DNA of 64,000 nt from assembly GCF_028746185.1 (NCBI RefSeq), contig NZ_JAQIVH010000056.1:186001-250000 (forward strand), in the 5' to 3' direction. The DNA comes from Paenibacillus_E qinlingensis. GTDB lineage: Bacteria > Bacillota > Bacilli > Paenibacillales > NBRC-103111. This document shows positions 15,601-25,093 of this stretch, one piece after another (within the stretch, counting starts at the first letter, position 1; each line of letters starts with the position of its first letter). The notes beneath the pieces are model-generated. The model was not told where the DNA came from, did not search any database, and saw only the letters and a list, made by a program, of their open reading frames with translations. A program made the translations under genes and the position numbers.

Positions 15601-17352
15601 TTATTTTTTGAGGAGATCCGCTACTTCCGCTGTGATTTGATCTCCGCCTTGTGCTTTCCAATCTTTAACAAACTTATCAAAAGAATCGATTGACGCTTGG
15701 CCAAGGATGATTTTGAGAACAGTTTCATCCTCCATCTTTTTCAAGTTAGCCCATTTGGTCTCCATTGTCGGTGTTTGGTTATAGGTCACGCTAAACACTT
15801 TTTTATTAATCGGGATTGTCGAGAATGAACGGTCACCAATCATGAGTGAGTAGAGACGCTGGAAATCACCGAAGTTTGTCTTATCGAAATTGCTGACATT
15901 TAGGTTATCGTATGGCGGTTTAATGACATTTTGTACTTTCTTGGCATCGGCATACATCAGCTTATACAAGCTGTTAGGTACATTGTAATCTTCCGGTTTC
16001 TTCTGCCCGTTCAGTACTTTGAGTAGCTCGGTATACTCGTACTCAGTCTCATTGGCAGCCGCCATCACGTTACGCAGCGGATACCAACCCACTGCGACGG
16101 ATAAATTGAACGTAGCCTCATCGCGAACAAGCGCGTTATTCATAATGAGAATAGCTTTGACGACATCTGGTTTTGCATTTTTACTGATGAGCGTATACGT
16201 ACTGCCCGTTGTCTTCATGTGGGTGTTCCATTTGCCATCATCCGTATAGACAGGATAGGCTTGCCAATTGGCATTGGGGTCGTTTTTGAAGGAATCGCCA
16301 TTTCCGTATCCCCCATTCCACCACGGACCAAAGAATATACCCGCCTTGTTCGCATTGATCGGATCCCCTACGTTGTCACGAGTACCAACCTCAGGGTCAA
16401 TGAGTCCCTTCTTATACCAGTCGGCAAGTAGAGCAAGTGTCTTCTTCGTATTGTCCGTAGTTGTGCCGTAAGTGACCGAGCCATTTCCATTATCCAGCCA
16501 ATAGCCCGGATATGCATCTAAAGCGCCGAATAACGGATCGAATCCACCCATGTTGTTGGAAGAAACGAGGAACGTCGCGTATGGAAACGTATTCTTGGAC
16601 GGGCCTGCAATGCCGATTGTCTTATCCCCGCCAAACTTGTTATCAATGAACGCTTTAGCCGTTTTCTCAACGTCTGCAACTGTCTTAGGCACCGGCATAT
16701 TCAGTTTATCGAGCCAGTCTTTGCGAATCCACATGATGTGAACCCCATCGGTATCAACAGTGATATTGGGAAGCGATGTCATTTTGCCCTTGAAGCTAGC
16801 GTTTTCCAACGCGCGTCCTTGTGTACTGGCCATGATTTCTTTTACTTGAGAAGAAGCATACTGATTGAACGAATCGGTGATATCATACAATAATCCCGAA
16901 CTGGCGGCTTTCGTCATAAAGGAGCGGTCGTCAACGACCATGCCGTCTGGAAGTTTACCCGATGCAATGGATAAGCTAACCTTCTGCTTATAGTCATTAC
17001 CAGTTGCTGCAGTCCAATCAACAATAATGTTGATGTTGTACTTCTCCTTCAGATAACGGGTGTATTGATTATTACCTACACTGTCACCTTGCGGTAACGT
17101 TTTATCTGTCGGATCCACAACCATGCCGATATGAACATCGACGGGAGATGGGAATTTGGCAAATGCAACATCGTCACCAGTTGTTTGTGTAGAACTTGTC
17201 GTTGAAGGCGCTTTCACTTCAGGAGTTGAAGAAGCTTTCACATCTGATGTTGATGGCGTGTTCGTTTCCTTTGTTTCATTTGGAGACGTACAAGCAGTCA
17301 TGCTTGAAACAAGAAATGTCGTCAGGAGTACGCTTACAAGTTTTCTTTTCAA
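15601..17352 (-). CDS. Sugar-binding lipoprotein of ABC importer (LplA type)
   Basis: Extracellular solute-binding protein family 1, about 583 residues, tethered to the membrane. The signal peptide ends in a lipobox with Cys near 21 (SSMTAC), followed by a Ser/Thr/Pro-rich linker. The size and features such as DVHIGMVVDPTDKTLPQGD and the LKKMEDETVLKIILG C-terminus fit the large LplA/DUF3502-like oligosaccharide-binding group. The longest frame starts at 17382, but the promoter -10 at 17384-17389 would start RNA near 17377, and GGGAGGG stands six bases before TTG 17352, so that start is chosen. It is preceded by yesM/yesN-like genes that probably control it. Confidence 0.85.
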   Translation of the reverse strand: MKRKLVSVLLTTFLVSSMTACTSPNETKETNTPSTSDVKASSTPEVKAPSTTSSTQTTGDDVAFAKFPSPVDVHIGMVVDPTDKTLPQGDSVGNNQYTRYLKEKYNINIIVDWTAATGNDYKQKVSLSIASGKLPDGMVVDDRSFMTKAASSGLLYDITDSFNQYASSQVKEIMASTQGRALENASFKGKMTSLPNITVDTDGVHIMWIRKDWLDKLNMPVPKTVADVEKTAKAFIDNKFGGDKTIGIAGPSKNTFPYATFLVSSNNMGGFDPLFGALDAYPGYWLDNGNGSVTYGTTTDNTKKTLALLADWYKKGLIDPEVGTRDNVGDPINANKAGIFFGPWWNGGYGNGDSFKNDPNANWQAYPVYTDDGKWNTHMKTTGSTYTLISKNAKPDVVKAILIMNNALVRDEATFNLSVAVGWYPLRNVMAAANETEYEYTELLKVLNGQKKPEDYNVPNSLYKLMYADAKKVQNVIKPPYDNLNVSNFDKTNFGDFQRLYSLMIGDRSFSTIPINKKVFSVTYNQTPTMETKWANLKKMEDETVLKIILGQASIDSFDKFVKDWKAQGGDQITAEVADLLKK

Positions 17353-17383
17353 CTTAATCCCTCCCTTGTATCTTTTCATCATA

Positions 17384-17391
17384 ATTATACA
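17384..17391 (-). promoter_or_regulatory. Extended -10 promoter of the binding-protein gene
   Basis: TG followed directly by TATAAT on the minus strand, with no good -35 box 17 bases upstream. That is expected for a promoter activated by the adjacent AraC-type response regulator. The leader would be about 25 nt. Confidence 0.5.
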
Positions 17392-17449
17392 GGTAAGGAT
17401 GAAATAAAAAGTCTGAAGGATGTCTCGTGTTTAGGATGAACTCCTGTAA

Positions 17450-18565
17450 TCAGGTGGGGTATTTGTTCGATCTTTCGTGATCAATTCTCCCTATGGTTTG
17501 GAATTGTGCTCGAAATTCGGATGGGAGCAACCGCGTTTGCTCGTAAAAAATTTGCGAAAAATACTTAGAGTCGCCATATCCAACAGCATTGGCAATCCAA
17601 GTTACAGGCCGATTTGTTTCGCATAAGAGCCGTTCAGCTGCACGGATTCGTTCTTGCCGGAGATAATCGTTGAAGGTTGACCCTGTTGACTTTTTAAAGC
17701 ATTGGCTAAAATAGCTCCGACTCATATTCACATGTTCGGCAACATCTTCAGCATGCAGCGTTTCAGCTGTATGCTGGTGAATGAATACAACCGCCTTGAG
17801 CATGCAAATCATCGTTTTCGATAAATCTGTTGACTTGGTTACCTGCGAATAGATTAAAATCCGGTAGCGACGAATCCATTCCACTGCAGAACGGATGTCA
17901 TCGATTTCAGACCAGAACCCTGTATCAAGCTGAGCGGCGATCTCGACTTGAGAGATCACACGCATGAATAACCCCTCTAGACGACGAATAGAACGATTTG
18001 ATTCTATTGTTTGCGTGCATAAATGCTGAAATACAGCATCATTATACAACCAATAAAGTGAGCGCCAATCTTGTTCGAGCTTACGCCATTGCTCATCATC
18101 TCGAAGTATATTCTCATCTTCAACCATATCATTCTGAACAGACTGCGTTGTCGTAGAGCCAGTCTTACCTATGTGCTGAGGAAAATCATCAGCCAGTTTA
18201 TGCCGAATTCGATTGAGAATTTGCTCGTCATCTTCCAACTCTAGCCGAACTTTCGAAATATAATCGAGAACACCCAAGCGGTAAGCAGTCTGCACAGTTT
18301 CAAAATCTTCATGAAACGTAAGCATCACGGAACGCAAACTCGGATGCTTAATTCGTGCCGCCTGAATCAATTCTAACCCTGACATCACAGGCATGGAGAT
18401 GTCGACAAACATGAGATCTACATCGTGCTGCTCCAGAAATTCCAAAGCTTTAGCACCATTGGCAGCTTCTCCAGCTACCTGCATACCATGTTTAGACCAT
18501 GGCATGATGGATATGAGTCCTTTGCGCGCGAGTTTATCATCATCGACTATTAAAACACTGATCAT
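17450..18565 (-). CDS. YesN-type response regulator (receiver + AraC HTH)
   Basis: Two-component transcription activator, about 371 residues. The receiver (1-120) has the acidic pair DDD near 7-9, phospho-Asp in FVDISMPVMSG and a Lys in YISKVRLE. A middle region of about 130 residues is of unknown fold. The C-terminal 100 residues are a double AraC helix-turn-helix (AEDVAEHVNMSRSYFSQCF and ITWIANAVGYGDSKYFSQIF-like). The longer frame begins at TTG 18583, but GGAGA lies seven bases before ATG 18565. It follows the kinase gene by 14 bases. Likely target is the promoter just downstream, before the binding-protein gene. Confidence 0.9.
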   Translation of the reverse strand: MISVLIVDDDKLARKGLISIMPWSKHGMQVAGEAANGAKALEFLEQHDVDLMFVDISMPVMSGLELIQAARIKHPSLRSVMLTFHEDFETVQTAYRLGVLDYISKVRLELEDDEQILNRIRHKLADDFPQHIGKTGSTTTQSVQNDMVEDENILRDDEQWRKLEQDWRSLYWLYNDAVFQHLCTQTIESNRSIRRLEGLFMRVISQVEIAAQLDTGFWSEIDDIRSAVEWIRRYRILIYSQVTKSTDLSKTMICMLKAVVFIHQHTAETLHAEDVAEHVNMSRSYFSQCFKKSTGSTFNDYLRQERIRAAERLLCETNRPVTWIANAVGYGDSKYFSQIFYEQTRLLPSEFRAQFQTIGRIDHERSNKYPT

Positions 18566-18579
18566 ATCTGTTTCTCCTT

Positions 18580-20277
18580 TCAATAGGGGAGATACATGAT
18601 AACCGTTGTGCCTTGATTCGGAGTGCTATCAATCTGCAGCCGAGCTTTATCGCCGTAAAACGCTTCCAACATGGATCGCACATAGCGTAGTCCAATCCCT
18701 CTGCCCCCCTGCTGTTGATCTGGTGATTCGCGCTGTAGCAGTGCAAGCGTCTCCTCGCTAAGTCCTTTGCCATCATCGCGAATTGTAATCGTGATGATAC
18801 CAGCTGCTTCGTCTGGCGTAATACGCACCTCCAGCTTGCCGTGTTCATCAAGGCCATGACAGACGGCATTCTCTACAACAGGTTGTAGAATAAACCGGGC
18901 GACAGGAGTGTCGAGATAGGTTCCTTCAGGAATATCCAAAGTGACTTGGAAATCATAGCGCTTTTGCTGTAGATCAAGGTAAGCGTGCATAACTTTCGTT
19001 TCTGTTCGGAGCGTTGCGGTTTCCTTGGTTTTCCCTAAATTGTAACTAAGCAAAAAAATTAATGTGGATACGAACTTGTCGATTTCAGGCTGTCGATGCA
19101 TAACCGCAAGCCAACGCACGGAATTAAGCGTATTCATTAAAAAATGAGGGTTAATTTGATAAGCGAGCTTCTCTATTTCTAACTGATGCCGCCGTTTTTC
19201 CTTATATTCAACATCTATAATTAATTGCTGAATTTGTTGTTTCATTTTATTAAATTGATCAAATAGCTTGTCAAATTCGGAAATGCCTGTACGATATTGC
19301 ATTGCGCCCATGTGGCCTCTACCCAGTGCCACCATTTCTGATTCGAATACCCGTAAGGGTCTGTTAATCAGTCGCAGCAGCAGCAAAGCGATCGATAAAA
19401 GAATAATAAGAGCGATTCCCAATATTAACAGCATATGATTTTTCCAAGTGTAAAATTCGTGGTTATAGCTCTCTACAGGCAGCATCAATGCGATATGATA
19501 ACCGTAATCACTAATTAACTGATCCCAAATGTATCCTTTGGTTATACCGGAATTCCCTCCCAGAATTAAGTTCTGGCCGATTGAAAAAACATTAGGATCG
19601 CTACTGTACTTAACCTGCTCCTCTTGATCGCTCAACACAAGGACATACGGTAAATTTAAGCTGGATGAAAGTTTACTAATGTCCGTCGCGAGATCAGATT
19701 TGGCCTCGACATAAATCACTTGCTTCGTTCCGTCAGAAAAAGTGATTTCTCGTGTCACCGAGACAACTTGATTATCACTGAACCTACAAAGTGACAAATG
19801 TGGCGATTGATAAGTAATGCTCTCGTTGCCTGCCACATTGGGCAAAGATTGCATAGTGAAATCTTCACGCAAAGGCAGATTTGAATATAGAGGATGCTTC
19901 TCCTCGGGGTTATAATACATCACCAGCTCCATAGCCGGGTTAGAAAATGAGATGAGTCCGATGTTATTGGAAACGCTTAGCGAAAGTTGAAGTCTCTTAT
20001 ATAGATCGTCTGTGGAGAAATAGGTATCCATGAGGTTGCCGACATTGCCTTGAGGGGTCATTTGTTGTGTTACCTGGAGCAAATTATAATAAACTTGCGT
20101 AAGCTTCATCGATTGTTGGTACAAATCAAAGGCCATGTTGGTTTTAATTTTGTTTTGCTGCATCGTGTTTATCGCATTGTACGAGACAGCAGCCATTAAG
20201 ATGGAACAACCCAAGAAACTCGATATCAGCGTTACGAGAATTCGTTTTCTAAGCGAAGTGCTGCGCACGTTCACCAC
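18580..20277 (-). CDS. YesM-type sensor histidine kinase
   Basis: Membrane sensor of 565 residues. One helix near residues 12-32 leads into an extracellular Cache-like domain (about 35-280), then a second helix (about 285-307), a HAMP linker, the His_kinase domain with His in YQINPHFLMNTLNSVRWLA, and a HATPase_c domain with N box VVENAVCHG and G boxes DDGKGLS and GRGIGLRYV. It pairs with the AraC-type regulator downstream and probably senses an extracellular sugar. The start is GTG and the ribosome site is unclear. The codons around GGGGTGGTG allow a start a few residues later. Confidence 0.9.
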   Translation of the reverse strand: MVNVRSTSLRKRILVTLISSFLGCSILMAAVSYNAINTMQQNKIKTNMAFDLYQQSMKLTQVYYNLLQVTQQMTPQGNVGNLMDTYFSTDDLYKRLQLSLSVSNNIGLISFSNPAMELVMYYNPEEKHPLYSNLPLREDFTMQSLPNVAGNESITYQSPHLSLCRFSDNQVVSVTREITFSDGTKQVIYVEAKSDLATDISKLSSSLNLPYVLVLSDQEEQVKYSSDPNVFSIGQNLILGGNSGITKGYIWDQLISDYGYHIALMLPVESYNHEFYTWKNHMLLILGIALIILLSIALLLLRLINRPLRVFESEMVALGRGHMGAMQYRTGISEFDKLFDQFNKMKQQIQQLIIDVEYKEKRRHQLEIEKLAYQINPHFLMNTLNSVRWLAVMHRQPEIDKFVSTLIFLLSYNLGKTKETATLRTETKVMHAYLDLQQKRYDFQVTLDIPEGTYLDTPVARFILQPVVENAVCHGLDEHGKLEVRITPDEAAGIITITIRDDGKGLSEETLALLQRESPDQQQGGRGIGLRYVRSMLEAFYGDKARLQIDSTPNQGTTVIMYLPY

Positions 20278-20427
20278 CCCATAGTTGAAATACCTTTAGT
20301 ATGTTAATTGTCCAAATACTTCCTTCTATTTCATCGCTATGAGTATTCGATAAGGATTGTATATCTCCTTCTTGTATTTGTGAAACACCAATAAGAGCTG
20401 CCTATCAACGTGCGTTCTACCCATAAT

Positions 20428-20479
20428 CAAAAACAGCGAAAGCTTAGGACCTTATTTTCTCGTCCAAAGCTTCCGCTGT
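20428..20479 (-). terminator. Intrinsic terminator after the GH9 gene
   Basis: Long stem ACAGCGGAAGCTT-GGAC / GTCC-AAGCTTTCGCTGT with one bulge and TTTTTG after it on the minus strand, 26 bases past the GH9 stop. It separates the two sugar operons. Confidence 0.8.
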
Positions 20480-20505
20480 ATTGTAATTAGATTGAGCGTA
20501 TTTCC

Positions 20506-23500
20506 CTAATTTCGATTCATCAATGCTTGAACATCCAAATCGATCAAAGCGCTGTTGTACACGGTGACATCATCAATATCACCTGAAAAATTCGTCGAAC
20601 CGAATATCGCCTTACCGATTTGGATAGCAGAACTACCCGTATTCAGTGTCGTGGTTCGTGACCCTTTCAGAACACCATCTAAGTACAGCTTCATCGTAGC
20701 ACCATCAAAGGTCACAGCGACATGATGCCATTTGCCATCTGTATATGGATAGACCTGAGTCACCAAATTATTTCCGTTGCCGAAGAAGCCGATCTGTCCG
20801 CTGCTCACAGCGAGTTGTGACAATGCACTGCCGCTATTCGTTCCCCAGCTGAGCATGTAACCATTCGCTACGCTCTTCGTGCGGAACCAAAGTGCGAGTG
20901 TACGCGAGGCATTCACCGTAATTTGCCCCCAAGCGGAAGTCACATAATCGTCAGTGCCGTCAAAGTGCAACGCGGGATTATGCATCCCATTTACCCATGT
21001 CGGCCCATTTGTAAGCGTGCCCGTATATCCGTTGCCCGATGCATCCGCCGCCGATGTCCCGGTATTTTCGTTAAATGACCACTGTGCGAGCGGTGTTGGA
21101 TTTGCCAAGCTTTTCACTTCGGCCGCTGTCAACGCGCGGTTAACCGCCATCGCTTGGTCTAGCGAGCCGCTGAAGTATCCTGTTCCACTGATAGAACGGC
21201 CTAAATTTAGATCGCTGACACCCGAGTTCAGCGTCGTGCTCTTGTTGTTTTTCAGCACGCCATCGAGATACAACTTCATTGACGCACCGTCGAACGTAAC
21301 CGCCACATGGTGCCAATTACCATCTGCATAGCCAGTTAGTGATGTGGTCAAATCGTTGCTGCTGCCCAAGTAGCCAATCGTACTGCTGCTCACTCCCAAC
21401 TGAGAAAGCTGATTGCTCGCATTCGTCCCCCAACTCAATAGCGTTGCGTTGGCGCTGCTGCTTGTTTTAAACCAAGTCGCCATCGTACGTGCACTATTTC
21501 CGCTAAGCTGCCCCCAACCCACTTGGACGTAATCATTGATTCCATCCAGCTGAATCGCACCACTAACCTTACCACTTCCCCGTGTTGGACCACTGACCAA
21601 TGTTCCAATCCGGCCATTGCCAGACGCATCAAGCGTCGAGGTACCACTAGCCTCATCGAACTTCCAGTAACCATTAGTCGTGCTGGTAAACGTAGGACCT
21701 GGCTGCGATGCGGTCGATACGACATCCGTAAAATTATCGGTTGTACGGATGTAATAAGTATGACTGCCCAGAGGTAGCTTCATCGTATAATTGTAGAGCT
21801 TGCCGTCCGTGTAGCTCACATCGCTTGCATCCGTTTCCGTCATGTTGTGAATGACACCGTCAACGACGACTTGCACGGCAAACGGTTTTTGATTATTCGC
21901 ATCCGAATATGTGACAGCGAACGTGTAATCCGTCGTCTCATCCCCTGTCATAGGGCTCAAGCTGACAGCCGTTAAGGTAGGCGCTGTTCCACTAGCAGTA
22001 TTCAATGCAGTGATATCATCAATGAGTATTTCACCGTATGCTCCACCTGTTTGGTTCAACCATACTTCAAAATGAGCTTTCTTCTTATCTAGCGCGGGGA
22101 ATGCATTTATATCAAACGTATACGTGGTCCACGTTGATGCAACATTCACCCATCCTGCGGATAAGGCATAGGTGGATACGCCATCATTTAGATTAATTTT
22201 GATTCGACTGCCAGCATAACCTGGATTTTTCATCACCACATTGACATAACGATAGCCAGACAAATCAATCGTGTCGTGCCAAGGTTCAAACTTGGCTTGC
22301 GAAGCTGAAGTTGAAGGTGTTTGCGTAAATTGCATCACGGTTCGGCTATCTACCGTCGTTAGGGCAGATGTGCCTGTGCCTCCAGATTGGTTATACCAGT
22401 TCGGCCAACCGAGACCAGATGAGCCCCATGTACCGCCACCACCAAAATTATCATAGAGCAGCGGATGTGAAGGATCTGGTAAAGGAGGCGCTACCGTAAC
22501 GTGTGTGCTAGAGAATGACGTATTTCCCCATGTGTCTGTGCCCCGGATGTCATACCGTTTTATCGTATACGGCGCCAGTGTACTGACGTCCACAGTTGTG
22601 CTGTAGGCACCATTCGATTGCGTCATCGGCAAGTAACTTGTGCCTGATTTTAAATCAACGGCACTCATCTGGCGAGTAGGTTGTGCGAACAAGGTGACAT
22701 TTCCTGTAACATAATCACCAATCGTCGGCGATGTAATCGGCATGGCCGCTGGATAGTTACCATTGTCTGAAGAGGAGCCGTTTAATTGAATCAGTCCCAT
22801 AATGCTATACAACAGACCAACTTGAATAGAAACGCTATATTCATTGTATCGCCACTGATTCGTGTCGTCTGACCATAGCGGCCGATCTTGGTACCAAGGA
22901 CTAACACTCGATTTATCCTTCGTATCTTTCATATTCGGACCACTGACCATCGCTCCAGGAATGACAACACCTGTAGACGCATGATTATAAATGTCTTCAT
23001 CCAATCGTGTATGCAGATAGTCCACGTAGTCGGTTCCTATGCCTGAAACCCAAGAAATATTCCATGGATTGTTACCGAACACCCAGTACATCCCCTTCTG
23101 AATCGCCTGCAGTACAGCTGGATCGTGAAACAACTCATAATAGCGAACCATATCGCCCAAGAAGGACACATGCGGCTCGTTCACCCCAAAATTGCTGAAC
23201 TGATCCAAGACACCATAGGGTGTGTCATCTGTGGAAGACAAGAAATAATCCGCCTGCTGCTTCAAAATGCCCTGAATGATCGTCTGTGTTGATGCATCCG
23301 CAACCGGATAAAATTCGTTCAGCGCCATTGGACGCATATCCCAGTAATTCGTTGAGGCAATATCGCTAAATGTTAATGTGCTAACGCGAGAAGCAGCTGA
23401 GGTTTTGTAGGAAGCCGTCCCTGTTAACAGATACATTTCCACTTCCGCCAGAAGCAATGGATTCGACAAACCACCGTTATTGCTGGTCGCATAGGAGCCT

Positions 23501-24555
23501 TGTGGTCCTGTGAGGTTTGCATTCGCATAATTATAAAATGTTACTGCCGCCGTCGCACAGTTTGCTGCGAAGGTTGTGAACTCCGCGACCTTTGAAGCAT
23601 CGATGTACCCACCCGCCAGCGCGCTGTTAACCGCTCGTGCGGTCGCTGCGAGGGATGCTGCGGCTTTGGCTGACCCGCCAATGCCCAGATTGGCAAGCAC
23701 GCGATCATCGCTCGTATTATTGATGTTATCCGTTGATTTCTCCGGATGCTTGAAGCCGGAGTTCGTCTTCTTATCATAGATTGCGCCGCCTAGCTGGTTT
23801 GCGAATTTGAGCAAATATTCACTGCCGAACCTCGCTTCATCAATCAAATCCGGCACGCCGTTCGCGTCGTTGTCGAACCTGACATTTGGCGCACTTGCGT
23901 TCCTAACGTACGCCAAAGCAATTTCCGCCGTCACCCACTGGTTACCGGCATATATGCCATAATCGCCGGCATCATACCAACCGCCAACAAGATCGTAATG
24001 TGTTGTGCCATCCGCAGACTTGGCATCATCCAAATGGCCAGCGTCATGGAACACTTTGGCGGATGGTGCTGTTGAGCTGTACCCTGTCGGATAAACATCT
24101 GCCGTCGCCACACCAGCGCGTTGAATGCGATAAAACGCCGTCATCTCATCCTTGTAGTTATCCCAGACGTTCGATTGAATCGGAAAAGCATAAGAAGAAA
24201 TGGCGTTGCTTTTTACTGTGAAATTGGTGCCGGTCGTCTGTACCCCAGAGAAATCGATCGTATACACATGCTGATTCCATACAACACCTTTATCTACCAT
24301 CGTACCACTGGCAACGACAGTTGTGCCATTCAGTACTTGATAAGTCGTGTCTGTTAAATCGCTTGTTGCGAGAACGGTCGCCGTCTTAAAGTCAGCGGAA
24401 CTGTATCCTGCCTGACTTACTACGACTTGTGTGACGGTTCCCGCTGCATAACCAGTACTGGGGAAAGCGCCTCCAGAGAAGATGAGCGTTAATCCTAGAA
24501 TTGTGGAAAGACAGCGTTTGCCGAACTGATGCGTAATAGCCCTTGTCAGTTTCAT
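20506..24555 (-). CDS. Multidomain GH9 endoglucanase with two LamG domains
   Basis: Secreted glycoside hydrolase of about 1349 residues. A signal peptide (to about residue 38) is followed by a CelD-type Ig-like domain (about 40-120) and a GH9 barrel (about 130-590). In the GH9 part the WYDAGDYG loop carries the two catalytic Asp (about 195 and 198), and the C-terminal RYNEYS the acid Glu (about 572). Next come an Ig-like domain, a jelly-roll carbohydrate-binding-like domain (about 700-855), another Ig-like domain and two tandem LamG/concanavalin-like domains (about 960-1349) about half identical to each other. AGGAGG stands six bases before ATG 24555; the frame upstream is only noncoding. Last gene of the importer operon. 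Likely substrate is beta-glucan or xyloglucan. Confidence 0.88.
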   Translation of the reverse strand: MKLTRAITHQFGKRCLSTILGLTLIFSGGAFPSTGYAAGTVTQVVVSQAGYSSADFKTATVLATSDLTDTTYQVLNGTTVVASGTMVDKGVVWNQHVYTIDFSGVQTTGTNFTVKSNAISSYAFPIQSNVWDNYKDEMTAFYRIQRAGVATADVYPTGYSSTAPSAKVFHDAGHLDDAKSADGTTHYDLVGGWYDAGDYGIYAGNQWVTAEIALAYVRNASAPNVRFDNDANGVPDLIDEARFGSEYLLKFANQLGGAIYDKKTNSGFKHPEKSTDNINNTSDDRVLANLGIGGSAKAAASLAATARAVNSALAGGYIDASKVAEFTTFAANCATAAVTFYNYANANLTGPQGSYATSNNGGLSNPLLLAEVEMYLLTGTASYKTSAASRVSTLTFSDIASTNYWDMRPMALNEFYPVADASTQTIIQGILKQQADYFLSSTDDTPYGVLDQFSNFGVNEPHVSFLGDMVRYYELFHDPAVLQAIQKGMYWVFGNNPWNISWVSGIGTDYVDYLHTRLDEDIYNHASTGVVIPGAMVSGPNMKDTKDKSSVSPWYQDRPLWSDDTNQWRYNEYSVSIQVGLLYSIMGLIQLNGSSSDNGNYPAAMPITSPTIGDYVTGNVTLFAQPTRQMSAVDLKSGTSYLPMTQSNGAYSTTVDVSTLAPYTIKRYDIRGTDTWGNTSFSSTHVTVAPPLPDPSHPLLYDNFGGGGTWGSSGLGWPNWYNQSGGTGTSALTTVDSRTVMQFTQTPSTSASQAKFEPWHDTIDLSGYRYVNVVMKNPGYAGSRIKINLNDGVSTYALSAGWVNVASTWTTYTFDINAFPALDKKKAHFEVWLNQTGGAYGEILIDDITALNTASGTAPTLTAVSLSPMTGDETTDYTFAVTYSDANNQKPFAVQVVVDGVIHNMTETDASDVSYTDGKLYNYTMKLPLGSHTYYIRTTDNFTDVVSTASQPGPTFTSTTNGYWKFDEASGTSTLDASGNGRIGTLVSGPTRGSGKVSGAIQLDGINDYVQVGWGQLSGNSARTMATWFKTSSSANATLLSWGTNASNQLSQLGVSSSTIGYLGSSNDLTTSLTGYADGNWHHVAVTFDGASMKLYLDGVLKNNKSTTLNSGVSDLNLGRSISGTGYFSGSLDQAMAVNRALTAAEVKSLANPTPLAQWSFNENTGTSAADASGNGYTGTLTNGPTWVNGMHNPALHFDGTDDYVTSAWGQITVNASRTLALWFRTKSVANGYMLSWGTNSGSALSQLAVSSGQIGFFGNGNNLVTQVYPYTDGKWHHVAVTFDGATMKLYLDGVLKGSRTTTLNTGSSAIQIGKAIFGSTNFSGDIDDVTVYNSALIDLDVQALMNRN

Positions 24556-24618
24556 TACAAACCTCCTCAAAAATGATTAACATCATTAATTATTAGCATG
24601 GTAAATTACAATCATAAA

Positions 24619-25093
24619 TTATGAGATGATCACGTTCAGCCACGCATCCGCGAGCAATGCATGCCCGGCTGGAGTTAAATGTACGCCGTCTTTAGACCAA
24701 TAGGATGCGTCTGCTCGCGTACAAGCTGACATTAATAAACCATCCATCGGTATGTAACTTGTGGAGAATTCGCTCGAACTCATCCATCGACTGCGATTTA
24801 TTTTCAGTGCCCGCCATCCTATTATCGTTTATTCCGACAAGGATGGAGACGACGCTTGGCTTCAGATTAAGGCAATCCGCTTCCCAGCGATCGCGCAATG
24901 CTTTCACTGTATGGCCTCCAAGTCCACGATTTAAAAAAGTTATCTGATGTTCGGGATGACGTGACGCATATTGGCTGGAAGCAAGATATACGTAGCCTTT
25001 GCCTGTATCCGTGTCTACCTCACGATTGCGCCCGGCATCCGTGATGCTGTCTCCTTGGAAAAGGACAGTATCTCCTTGTTTGAGGGTGGGCAT
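24619..25093 (-). pseudogene. SGNH/GDSL hydrolase, internally deleted and frameshifted
   Basis: The N-terminal part (about 110 residues) has family blocks I-III: FQGDSITDAG, NRGLGGHTV and VGINDN. After DEFERILHKL the normal frame runs out at a stop at 24692. The missing block V is in another frame downstream, ASYWSKDGVHLTPAGHALL, ending at 24619, so the catalytic Asp-His of the DxxH motif is separated from the serine. About 60-70 residues of the usual sequence are lost as well. Its ATG overlaps the stop of the upstream gene (TAATG). It was once part of the sugar operon. Sequencing error alone would not remove that many residues. Confidence 0.82.

Noticed and set aside
20359..20373. AAGAAGGAGATATAC on the minus strand, identical to the T7 gene 10 ribosome site used in vectors
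   Set aside because: The following start-like codons open only a two-codon frame and the flanks are ordinary; chance match, not vector contamination.
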